Below are positions 15,290 through 23,078 of a stretch of 64,000 nt of DNA, in pieces (within the stretch, counting starts at the first letter, position 1; each line of letters opens with the position of its first letter). Source of the stretch: JAXMAR01 sp046350295 (GTDB lineage: Bacteria; Planctomycetota; Planctomycetia; Gemmatales; Gemmataceae). The notes under the pieces are model-generated. The model made no database searches, was not told the DNA's origin, and saw only the letters and a program-made list of their open reading frames with translations. The stretch is from contig JAXMAR010000006.1 of assembly GCA_046350295.1 (NCBI GenBank), positions 124,001-188,000 of the forward strand. Direction: 5' to 3'. The translations under genes and the position numbers were made by a program.

Positions 15290-17596
15290 TTACATCATAT
15301 CCTGGGGATCGACATCCACCACCAGCTCCACCCCATGCGGCACTCGGACCACCGGCAGCACCGCCTTCAGCACCTGGTGCAGGAACGTGGAGCTTGGCGA
15401 CTGTAGCTGGAAGTGATACCGGTGCAGGCCCTTCAAACGAAAGACGGGCGCCTCCGCCGGGCCGAGGATGCGGATCTGCTCCGGCTCCGGACGATTCTTC
15501 TGCAAGATATCGAGGGCGGGCTTGAACGCCGCGCCGAGCTTCTCCGCGAACTGGAACGCCGCTTCCTGGTTCTTGCCGCGGATCAAAAGCCGCACTAGCC
15601 GCTGATAGGGCGGATAGCCGTGCGGCCGCCGCGCCTCCAATTCCCCCTTGGCGAACGTCAGGTAATCGTGCAGCGACGCCAGGGCGATGCTTGGATGCTC
15701 GGGCGTGAAGGTCTGCACGTAGACGGCGCCGCCGCGCGGCCCGCGGCCCGTCCGGCCAGCAACCTGGGCGAGCAACTGGAACGTCCGTTCGCCGGCGCGA
15801 AAGTCCGCGCGGTGCAGGGCGATGTCGGCGTTGACAACGCCAACCAGCGTTACGTTCGGGAAGTCCAGCCCCTTGGCGATCATCTGCGTTCCCATCAGGA
15901 TCTGGATCTCGTTGTTGCGGAACGCCTCCAGCACCTTGCGGTGGCTGCCCGGCTTCTTCATCGTGTCGCTGTCCATCCGCTCCATGACGCGGCCGGGGAA
16001 CTTCGCCCGGATCTCCGCCTCCAGCTTCTCGGTCCCCATCCCCTGGTACTTCACCTGGCCGAGCTGGCATTCGGGGCAGCGTTCCGGCGGTGGGCCTTCG
16101 TAGCCGCAGTAATGGCAGATGACGATCTTGCGTTCCTGATGGAACGTTACGGCCAGGTCGCAGTATTTGCACAGTTCGACGTGGCCGCAGCCGGGGCAGT
16201 GCAGGAACGTTGCGAAGCCGCGGCGATTGAGCAGCAGGATGATCTGCCCGCCCTGGTCGAGCGCCAGCTTCATCGCGCGCTCGAGGCTGGGGCTGATGCC
16301 ATGAAACTTGCGGTCCGGCCCGCGATCGTAGCGCAGGTCGATGCGATGAACCGGCGGCATGGGCCGATCGAAGACGCGGCGCGGCAACGACAGCAGCTTG
16401 AATAACCCGCGCTGCACGTTGTGCCAGCTCTCGAGAGACGGCGTCGCCGAGCCGAGCAGGATCGGCACGTCTTCCATGCGGGCGCGCATGATGGCGACGT
16501 CGCGGGCATGATAGCGCGGCACGTTGTCCTGCTTGAAGCTCGATTCGTGCTCCTCGTCGATGACGACCAGGCCGAGCCGCCTGGCGGGGGCGAAGACCGC
16601 GCTGCGTGCCCCGACGATCACCTGCACCTCCCCCGCGGCGATGCGCCGCCAGTGCCGGCCGCGCTCGGCCTGGTGCATGTGGCTGTGCAGCACCGCGACC
16701 TCCCAGCCCCGGCCGCGGAACGCTTGCACGGTCTGCGGCGTCAGGCTGATCTCCGGGACGAGGACGATTGCTTGACGCCCGCTTCGGACGACTTGCTCGA
16801 TCGCCCGCAGGTACAGCTCGGTCTTGCCGCTACCGGTGACGCCGTGCAGCAGGAACGCCTGGTATTTGTGTTCGCGCAGCGCCGGCTCCAGGACGGACCA
16901 GACCTGCTGCTGGTCCGCTGTCAGCGTGATCGACGGCGCGGCGGTCGTCGTCGCTTCCGCTTCGTAGTTCTCCTCCTCTTCGATATCCGGATTCTCGATG
17001 CGCGTCAGTCGTCGCCGGGCCAGGCCGCGCTGCACCACGGCGCGGATCACGCTCGGTCCGCAGCCGACCAGCTGCGACAGTTTCCGGACCTCGATCGGTT
17101 CGTCCTTCTGCTGGAGCAACTCGACGACGGCTCGCTGCTTGGCCGGCAGGTCTTCGGGCAGGGCAGGGCGGAGCATCGCGGGCAAGGGCTCGATCACCGC
17201 AACCGAGACCGTTCCCGCCTGCTTTTTCGCCCCCGCCGGCAGGACGATGTTGAGAACCTGGCCCCAGCCGCACAGGTAGTAGTCCGCCATCCAGCGGGTC
17301 AATTTCAGCAGCGCCTCGGAGAGCAGCGGCTCCTCATCGAGGACGCGCAGGATCGATTTCACCTCGCGCTCCGGGCCACGGGGCGAAAGGCCGACGCAGA
17401 AGCCGATGGTTTGCCGGTCGCCGCGGCCGAAGGGCGTCAGGACGCGCTTGCCGACACCGATGTCCGCCTTCCATTCATCGGGGACCTCGTAGGTGTAGGC
17501 GTGGTCGAGCGGACGATCGAAGACGACCTCGGCGTAGAGGGCCGGGGCGGCGGAGGTGGGACCGAAGAGGGACGGTTGCGGACTCATCGACTCCAT
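15290..17596 (-). CDS. priA: primosomal replication-restart helicase PriA
   Basis: About 768 residues. The N-terminal DNA-binding domain begins VVFDRPLDHAYTYEVPD. The helicase core has Walker A GVTGSGKTE (about 257) and DEEH (about 348). Zinc-binding cysteine pairs lie at about 470-510 (CPGCGHVELCKYC, CHYCG, CPEC). C-terminal helicase motifs follow, including QMIAKGLDFPNVTLVGV and QVAGRTGRG. PriA reloads the replisome at stalled forks. Either ATG 17596 or ATG 17587 (preceded by GGAG) is a good start; a longer frame upstream lacks homology. Confidence 0.96.
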   Translation of the reverse strand: MESMSPQPSLFGPTSAAPALYAEVVFDRPLDHAYTYEVPDEWKADIGVGKRVLTPFGRGDRQTIGFCVGLSPRGPEREVKSILRVLDEEPLLSEALLKLTRWMADYYLCGWGQVLNIVLPAGAKKQAGTVSVAVIEPLPAMLRPALPEDLPAKQRAVVELLQQKDEPIEVRKLSQLVGCGPSVIRAVVQRGLARRRLTRIENPDIEEEENYEAEATTTAAPSITLTADQQQVWSVLEPALREHKYQAFLLHGVTGSGKTELYLRAIEQVVRSGRQAIVLVPEISLTPQTVQAFRGRGWEVAVLHSHMHQAERGRHWRRIAAGEVQVIVGARSAVFAPARRLGLVVIDEEHESSFKQDNVPRYHARDVAIMRARMEDVPILLGSATPSLESWHNVQRGLFKLLSLPRRVFDRPMPPVHRIDLRYDRGPDRKFHGISPSLERAMKLALDQGGQIILLLNRRGFATFLHCPGCGHVELCKYCDLAVTFHQERKIVICHYCGYEGPPPERCPECQLGQVKYQGMGTEKLEAEIRAKFPGRVMERMDSDTMKKPGSHRKVLEAFRNNEIQILMGTQMIAKGLDFPNVTLVGVVNADIALHRADFRAGERTFQLLAQVAGRTGRGPRGGAVYVQTFTPEHPSIALASLHDYLTFAKGELEARRPHGYPPYQRLVRLLIRGKNQEAAFQFAEKLGAAFKPALDILQKNRPEPEQIRILGPAEAPVFRLKGLHRYHFQLQSPSSTFLHQVLKAVLPVVRVPHGVELVVDVDPQDMM

Positions 17597-17759
17597 TTTC
17601 CACCATGCGCCGGCGAAAGAGCAGGTCGGTTGCAACATTTTCTGGCCGATTTTCACGCCGTTTTCGCGGAATCCTCCCCCGATCCGCCCTGTGGGCAGGC
17701 TAGAAATGGCGTCGCAGGATGCGATGCCTCCGGCGCCCGCCGTGGAAAAGGAGTAGACG

Positions 17760-18642
17760 GTGAAACGCTGCCTAGCCCTGCTCTTGGCCGGGCTCGTGAT
17801 GTTGACCGCCCTCGTTCTCACCGGCGGTCAGCGGCCCAGCGACGAAGGCTCGGGCGATCTTCTGGTCTCGCCGCGGCGAGCCGCGCACGTCCGCCCCTTT
17901 TCCGGCTGGGGACACCTTCCATTTCGCGGTCGTCGGCGACCGCACCGGCGCGCCGCGGCGCGGCGTCTTCGAGAAAGCCGTCGTGCAGCTCAATCGCCTG
18001 CGGCCGGCGTTCGTCCTCTCCGTCGGTGATCTCATCCAGGGCTATAGCGACGACGCAAAGATTGTCTCAGCCCAGTGGCGGGAGTTCGAGAACAGCGTCA
18101 ACAAGCTGACGATGCCCTTCTTCTACACCCCTGGCAATCACGACATCAGCAACGACCTGCAAGAGACGATCTGGCACGATCGTCTGGGCCGGCGCTACGG
18201 GCACTTCGTCTATCGCAACGTGCTGTTTCTGCTTCTCAACAGCGAAGACCCGCCCGCGAGCGGGGGCCGCCTGAGCAGCGCTCAGCTCGCCTATGCCGCG
18301 AAAACGTTGAGTGAGTGCCGCTCGGTGGCGTGGACGGTCGTCGTCTTGCACCGCCCGCTCTGGGACCAGGACGACATCGCGGAGAACGGCTGGCTTCCCC
18401 TCGAAGCGGCGCTGGAGGGGCGCAAGTACACCGTCTTCGCGGGGCACGAGCACAGCTATCGCAAGTTCGTCCGCAAGAGGATGGCCCACTATCAGCTCGC
18501 GACGACGGGCGGCGGCAGCGAGCTGCGCGGCGTTCCGCACGGCGAGTTCGACCACTTCGCCTGGGTGACGATGACCAAGGATGGGCCGGTCGTGGCGAAC
18601 GTGCTGCTGGATGGGGTGCTGTCCGATGAGCCGACGCGGTGA
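17760..18642 (+). pseudogene. secreted metallophosphoesterase, frame-disrupted
   Basis: A signal peptide (MKRCLALLLAGLVMLTALVL, GTG start at 17760) is in one frame. The calcineurin-like phosphoesterase body is in another from about 17910: HFAVVGDRTG, SVGDLIQGY, TPGNHD, VVLHRPLW and FAGHEH are the five metal-binding motifs in order. The frame must change near 17900. The body is otherwise complete to the stop at 18642. Family members hydrolyse phosphomonoesters or diesters outside the cytoplasm. An assembly indel is as likely as true loss. Confidence 0.7.
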
Positions 18643-18646
18643 CGCC

Positions 18647-18916
18647 TCATGCTACGTCGAGTAATGCCTGAGGGTTTTTTTCCGCAATCAACAGCAATGT
18701 GCGCGCCGCCCCGGAAGGCGCCCGACGGCCCTGTTCCCAATCCTGCAACGTCCGCACGGAGACGCCAAGGAGTTGAGCGAATCGCGTTTGCGACAAACCC
18801 GTCTTGGCCCTCGTCGCGGCGATGTTGGGCACGCTGATCACGCGTCCTACCTCGCCGCGTTTGATCTGGCGCAGCCCCTGCAGGATTTCCGCGCCGATAT
18901 CGCGTTTCTTAGCCAT
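18647..18916 (-). CDS. HigA-like XRE antitoxin
   Basis: About 89 residues with a lambda-repressor-type helix-turn-helix: TRAKTGLSQTRFAQLLGVSVRTLQDWEQGRR. This is the MqsA/HigA-2 type in which the HTH sits in the C-terminal half. It overlaps the 3' end of the toxin gene upstream (toxin stop 18909), so the two are coupled, toxin first as in higBA. It should neutralise the toxin and repress the operon. Confidence 0.85.
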   Translation of the reverse strand: MAKKRDIGAEILQGLRQIKRGEVGRVISVPNIAATRAKTGLSQTRFAQLLGVSVRTLQDWEQGRRAPSGAARTLLLIAEKNPQALLDVA

Positions 18917-19226
18917 TTTTCTCAACCTCCTCGCGGATTTTCTTGAGTACGTCCGCCTGAATGTTGTCGCGAACGTTCTTTGGATACATGGTCAGCATCC
19001 AGATCCTGCCCTCTTCCATCTTTGCGAAGTAGATCACTCGGAACCCGCCTCGTTTGCCCTTGCCGGAGCCGCGCCAACGCAGCTTGCGCACGCCCCCGGT
19101 TCCAGCGATCACGTCCCCTGCATCGGGCGCGGCGACCAGGTGCTTCTGCAACTCGCCGTACTCATCGTCGCTGAGGTATTCTCTCACCAGGCGAGTGAAA
19201 ACCTTCGTTTCAATGAACAGCGTCAT
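18909..19226 (-). CDS. RelE/HigB-like toxin
   Basis: A 105-residue RelE-superfamily protein (phage Gp49/HigB-2 type): MTLFIETKVFTRLVREYLSDDEY, then GGVRKLRWRGSGKGKRGGFRVIYF and WMLTMYPKNVRDN. These resemble HigB-2, a ribosome-dependent mRNA interferase; the Arg/Lys-rich centre and terminal Tyr/Lys are the expected active residues. It is followed by an overlapping XRE antitoxin. Confidence 0.83.
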   Translation of the reverse strand: MTLFIETKVFTRLVREYLSDDEYGELQKHLVAAPDAGDVIAGTGGVRKLRWRGSGKGKRGGFRVIYFAKMEEGRIWMLTMYPKNVRDNIQADVLKKIREEVEKNG

Positions 19227-19468
19227 CTACGTGAGTATACGGCCATGCCGTATAACATCCAAGGCTTTCTCTGCGTCCTTTGCGCCTCTGCGTGAAAAAT
19301 TCGCGCAAGAGCTGAATCGCCCGAGAAGATCCGAAGAAACCGCGCGATTTCGCTTGCAGGCCGCAAAAGCCGCGCGTAATCTCCGCCTTCATCACGGCCC
19401 GCGCGCATCGCCGTCGTCGTCATCTCCGCGCCGCGCGAGCCGAGTCCCCTCTTCCAAGGAAACCCGTC

Positions 19469-21196
19469 ATGCTCCGTGCCAAGCTCTACTTCAACGGCGA
19501 CGATTGCTTCCTCGTCTGGACCATGCCGCGCACGGTCGACTGCTGGGGCTTCGCACTCCAGCGTGACCTCGTCACTGCGAGCGGCAAGCATTTTAACAAC
19601 GTCCTCGCCAACCGCACCGGCTTCGACGGCGACAACAACCCGCCGCATAGCCTGAAGCCGTCGACCGAGTGGCCGTTCCAGCGCTACACCTGGACCGACC
19701 ACGGCGTCAACGAAGGGGACACCGTCAGCTACACGATCACGCCGGTCATGAAGACCGCCGCCGGTCTCATGCCGGACGACGCGGCCAAGGTCACGGTAGG
19801 CCCCGTTGCAGTCGCGGCGGCCGGGGATGGCAAAGCGAGCGCGTATTTCAACCGCGGCATCCTCATGTCGCAGTTCGTCGCCAAGAAGCTCGGCGACAAC
19901 TTTACCCTGGCCGATCTCAAGAAGCTCAAGGCCAACCTGGACGACCACACGGACGAGCTGCGGCAGTTTCTCATGGGCCCGCTCGGCGCCCGGTTGGAGG
20001 ACCTGCTCGCTTTGGCGCAGAAGAACAAGTGGCATCTCTATGCCGCTCTCTACGAACTGGATGACGACGATCTCGTCGACGCCCTGATCGCCCTGGGCAA
20101 GCGGGCCCACGTCGTCCTCTCCAACGGCAGCGAGAAGGCCAAGGGGAAGGACGGCAACGCCAAGGCCGCCAAGAAGCTCGGCGACGCCATCGACCTGTCG
20201 CGGCGCATGCTCTGGTCGGAAGGGCTAGGCCACAACAAGTTCGCCGTCTTCGCCGAGACCGCCAACGCGCCGGCGATGGTCTGGACCGGCAGCACCAACT
20301 GGTCGACGACCGGCCTGTGCACGCAGATGAACAACAGCGTCCTCATCCGCGACGCCAAGCTGGCCCAGGTCTACCTCGACCAATGGAAGCTCCTCAAGGA
20401 CGACAAGCGCACAGGCCGCGGCGGCGCCGCCATGCACTTCGGCGACGCTCTCATGGAATCGAACAACCAGGCCAAGACGGGCAGCGCCGGCAAGACCGGC
20501 AAGTGGACCACCTGGTTCACCCGCACCGCCGGCGGGCCGGAGATGGACGAAGTCACCGAGCTTATCAACGGCGCCAAGAAGGCCATCCTCTTCCTCATGT
20601 TCGAACCCGGCACGAGCGGCCTGCTCCAGGTGATCCAGGCGCGTCTCTCGCCCGCGTCGTCGACCTATGACAAAGACCTCTACGTTCACGGCGTGGTCAA
20701 CACGCTGAAGCCGGACACGCAAACGGAAAGCGTGGAGGTCGTGCACGCCGGCGCGAACACTCCCTTCGAGCTGGACATCGTGCAACCCGAAGGTGTCCAG
20801 AAAGACTTCGCCGGCTGGGCCAAGGAAGTGACGCGCCGCGAGTTTCTGGTCCAGCCAGCGCATGGCGTCATCGGCTTCGCCATCAACCACTCGAAGGTGA
20901 TCGTCATCGACCCGTTCACCGATCCCGTCGTCGTCACCGGCTCGCACAACTTCTCGAAATCGGCGAGCGGCAAGAACGACGAGAACCTGATCATCATCAA
21001 AGGCAACTCCGGCCTGGCGCAGCGCTATGCCGTCAACATCATGGGAGTTTACCAGCACTACCGCTGGCGAGCCTATCTGGTGGAGTGCGCGGCGAAAGGG
21101 GTATCGCCGTGGCAGGGGTTGAGGAAGGACGATAAATGGCAGAAGGCGGACGCCGAGAAGGATGCGGAGCTGGAGTTTTGGCTGCAGGAGGCGTAG
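19469..21196 (+). CDS. phospholipase D-like protein
   Basis: 575 residues. Two HKD-type motifs: HNKFAVF at about 255 with a following GSTNWSTTG, and HSKVIVID at about 474 with GSHNFSKSASGKNDEN. The two half-sites fit the PLD superfamily (phospholipases, nucleases, phosphatidyl transferases). The first site has HxK but no clear Asp (HNKFAVFAE), so one half-site may be degenerate. The about 120 N-terminal residues look like a fibronectin-like beta domain. No signal peptide. It stands alone between a toxin-antitoxin pair and an alpha/beta hydrolase. Confidence 0.8.
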   Translation: MLRAKLYFNGDDCFLVWTMPRTVDCWGFALQRDLVTASGKHFNNVLANRTGFDGDNNPPHSLKPSTEWPFQRYTWTDHGVNEGDTVSYTITPVMKTAAGLMPDDAAKVTVGPVAVAAAGDGKASAYFNRGILMSQFVAKKLGDNFTLADLKKLKANLDDHTDELRQFLMGPLGARLEDLLALAQKNKWHLYAALYELDDDDLVDALIALGKRAHVVLSNGSEKAKGKDGNAKAAKKLGDAIDLSRRMLWSEGLGHNKFAVFAETANAPAMVWTGSTNWSTTGLCTQMNNSVLIRDAKLAQVYLDQWKLLKDDKRTGRGGAAMHFGDALMESNNQAKTGSAGKTGKWTTWFTRTAGGPEMDEVTELINGAKKAILFLMFEPGTSGLLQVIQARLSPASSTYDKDLYVHGVVNTLKPDTQTESVEVVHAGANTPFELDIVQPEGVQKDFAGWAKEVTRREFLVQPAHGVIGFAINHSKVIVIDPFTDPVVVTGSHNFSKSASGKNDENLIIIKGNSGLAQRYAVNIMGVYQHYRWRAYLVECAAKGVSPWQGLRKDDKWQKADAEKDAELEFWLQEA

Positions 21197-21204
21197 CTCC
21201 TCAT

Positions 21205-22017
21205 CTATTTCTTCCCGGGCTCCGTCGCGTAGCCGCCGTCGGCCAGAAACCGCACGAGTTCCGGCGCCTGAAAAAACTCCGGGATTTCCGCGTGACCTTT
21301 GCCGGGGACAACGATGAGATTCATCTTTCCGCCCAGTGCGCGATAGCGATCGAACAGCACCTGGCTGTTCTTCCCCAGGGGGACAACCAAGTCCGCGTCG
21401 CCGTGGATGTGGAGAATCGGCGTCCCCGCCTTGGCCAGTGCTTCCAGCCGGTCGATCGGGTTGTGTTTGGTCAGTTGCTTTTCCAGTTCTTCCGGCGTAA
21501 GTCCATACGCTCCGGCCGCTCTTTTCAGGCCCGGGTAGCTGCGCAGGTCGCACACCGGATAGATCCCCACGATGCAGCGGACCTTGTCGGGATTCTCCGC
21601 CGCCCAGTTGTAGAGCATCAGCCCGCCGCGGCTCTGCGCCAGGAGACGAGCCTTGGATTCGAGCTTGTAGGCGCGGACCACATGTTGATGAAACTCCGAG
21701 AAGACCTTCCGTCCCGCCGGGCTGCCGTACGATTCCCCCACGTCGACACCGGCGACGTAGAAACCGCGCTCGAGCAGTTTGCGCAGAACCCATTCGTTGC
21801 TCCGGTTCGGATAGCCGCCGATGGTGGGCGCGTACCAGACCCAGGGCCGGGCGCCCTCCGCCGCCGGTTTCGCGGGCTCGAGGATGAAGCCCTTGTGCGT
21901 GCCGATGTCGATGGTGGCGCCCTTGGCGCCGTATTGCTCATCGGCGGGGGCTTTCACGGCGGTGGCGGGCTCAGCGAGCAGGGCGACGCAAAGCGACAGC
22001 AGCGGGAGTTTTCGCAT
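21205..22017 (-). CDS. secreted alpha/beta hydrolase
   Basis: About 270 residues with a signal peptide (MRKLPLLSLCVALLAEPATA). The catalytic triad positions are visible: nucleophile in LAQSRGGLM, acid in HGDADLVVP, and His in GKGHAEIPEFF. It belongs to the dienelactone hydrolase/prolyl-oligopeptidase-like group, so an esterase or acyl hydrolase role is likely. The ATG at 22017 starts the signal peptide. The C-terminus is close to, and convergent with, the PLD gene stop. Confidence 0.8.
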   Translation of the reverse strand: MRKLPLLSLCVALLAEPATAVKAPADEQYGAKGATIDIGTHKGFILEPAKPAAEGARPWVWYAPTIGGYPNRSNEWVLRKLLERGFYVAGVDVGESYGSPAGRKVFSEFHQHVVRAYKLESKARLLAQSRGGLMLYNWAAENPDKVRCIVGIYPVCDLRSYPGLKRAAGAYGLTPEELEKQLTKHNPIDRLEALAKAGTPILHIHGDADLVVPLGKNSQVLFDRYRALGGKMNLIVVPGKGHAEIPEFFQAPELVRFLADGGYATEPGKK

Positions 22018-22098
22018 ATTGGGGTTCTCCAGCAGGGACGACGAGCCGCCGCGCATGCGCGGCGGCGCCTTGCGCCAGGGGAGCGGACCATGAATGCG

Positions 22099-22959
22099 TC
22101 AAATGTTCGTCCAGACGCACTCCACCATGCGGCGTTTCTTGGGCCCGCTAGCAGCCTGGTTTGGCAGCTCGAAATCGTGGCGCCGCCAGCCGCGCTCCGC
22201 GGCGACGTCGTCGTAGAGGGCGGAGCGATAGCCGCTCAGGAGGAAGCGACCCTTCAGTTCAGAAAGGACGGTGAGCAGCGCGCGGTGCTCCTCGGCCGTC
22301 ATCTCGTGGTCGTATTCCCCCGTGGTGGCGCGGGTCTCATGGACATACGGAGGGTCGAGGTAGAAGAGGGTGTGCGGCCCGTCGTGGCCGCGGAGCACTT
22401 CGAGGGCCGGTCGGTTGAGGATGAGGACGCGCTTGAGCCGGGCGTGCACCTGGGGCAAGCCCTCGACGGCCGTTAGCCAGGCCGAGACGTCGTTGTTCAT
22501 GCCGCGGCGGGTGCGTGTCTTGGTGACGCCGGTGAAGCCCTTCATGCGGCCGGCGAGGGACTGGCGGCAGCGGACGAAGAAGGCCCAGGCGGCCTGGACC
22601 GGCTCGTCGCGCGGATCGGGAAGCTCGGCGCTCGCCCGACGGTATTCCAGCTCGGACAAAGGGGTCGCCTCGCAGAGCCGCAGGAAAATCTCGAACTGGG
22701 CCGGCTGTTGCAGCACCCTCCAGAAGTTGGTGAGCTGTTCGTTCCTGTCGTTGACGACTTCGCTGATCCCTTCGGGATCGTTAGCGAGGAGGACGGCAAG
22801 GCCGCCGGCGTAGGGCTCGACATAGTGGAGCCAGCCGGAGTCGCCGGGCGCGGGCTTGTTGGGCGTGCGGCAGCGTGGCGGGAATAGCTCGATGATGTTG
22901 GCGGCGAGGTAATTCTTGCCGCCGTGCCATTTGAGGGGTTGGGGGACGAGCGTGCTCAA
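22099..22959 (-). CDS. orphan DNA adenine (N6) methyltransferase, Dam/D12 class
   Basis: 286 residues of the D12 class of N6-adenine methylases. The SAM-binding KWHGGKNYLA is at 10-19, YVEPYAGG at 46-53 and the catalytic DPPY at 202-205 in FYLDPPYVHET. No restriction endonuclease is adjacent, so it is an orphan or phage-type methylase. The target sequence cannot be deduced. Its neighbours are ordinary secreted proteins. Confidence 0.9.
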   Translation of the reverse strand: MSTLVPQPLKWHGGKNYLAANIIELFPPRCRTPNKPAPGDSGWLHYVEPYAGGLAVLLANDPEGISEVVNDRNEQLTNFWRVLQQPAQFEIFLRLCEATPLSELEYRRASAELPDPRDEPVQAAWAFFVRCRQSLAGRMKGFTGVTKTRTRRGMNNDVSAWLTAVEGLPQVHARLKRVLILNRPALEVLRGHDGPHTLFYLDPPYVHETRATTGEYDHEMTAEEHRALLTVLSELKGRFLLSGYRSALYDDVAAERGWRRHDFELPNQAASGPKKRRMVECVWTNI

Positions 22960-23078
22960 GCGGATTAGCCTCCTGCTGCTCCTGTGATTTTCCGGAACGG
23001 CGTGGCAACGTCAACCCGCGCTCCAAGGCACGGACGTCGGTAGCGCGCGGGTGGCGAAAAACCGCACACGCGATTGAT

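Noticed and set aside
19266..19299. CTCTGCGTCCTTTGCGCCTCTGCGTG-like stretch as a regulatory site
   Set aside because: This text recurs in many unrelated genomes as repeat debris; nothing ties it to regulation here.
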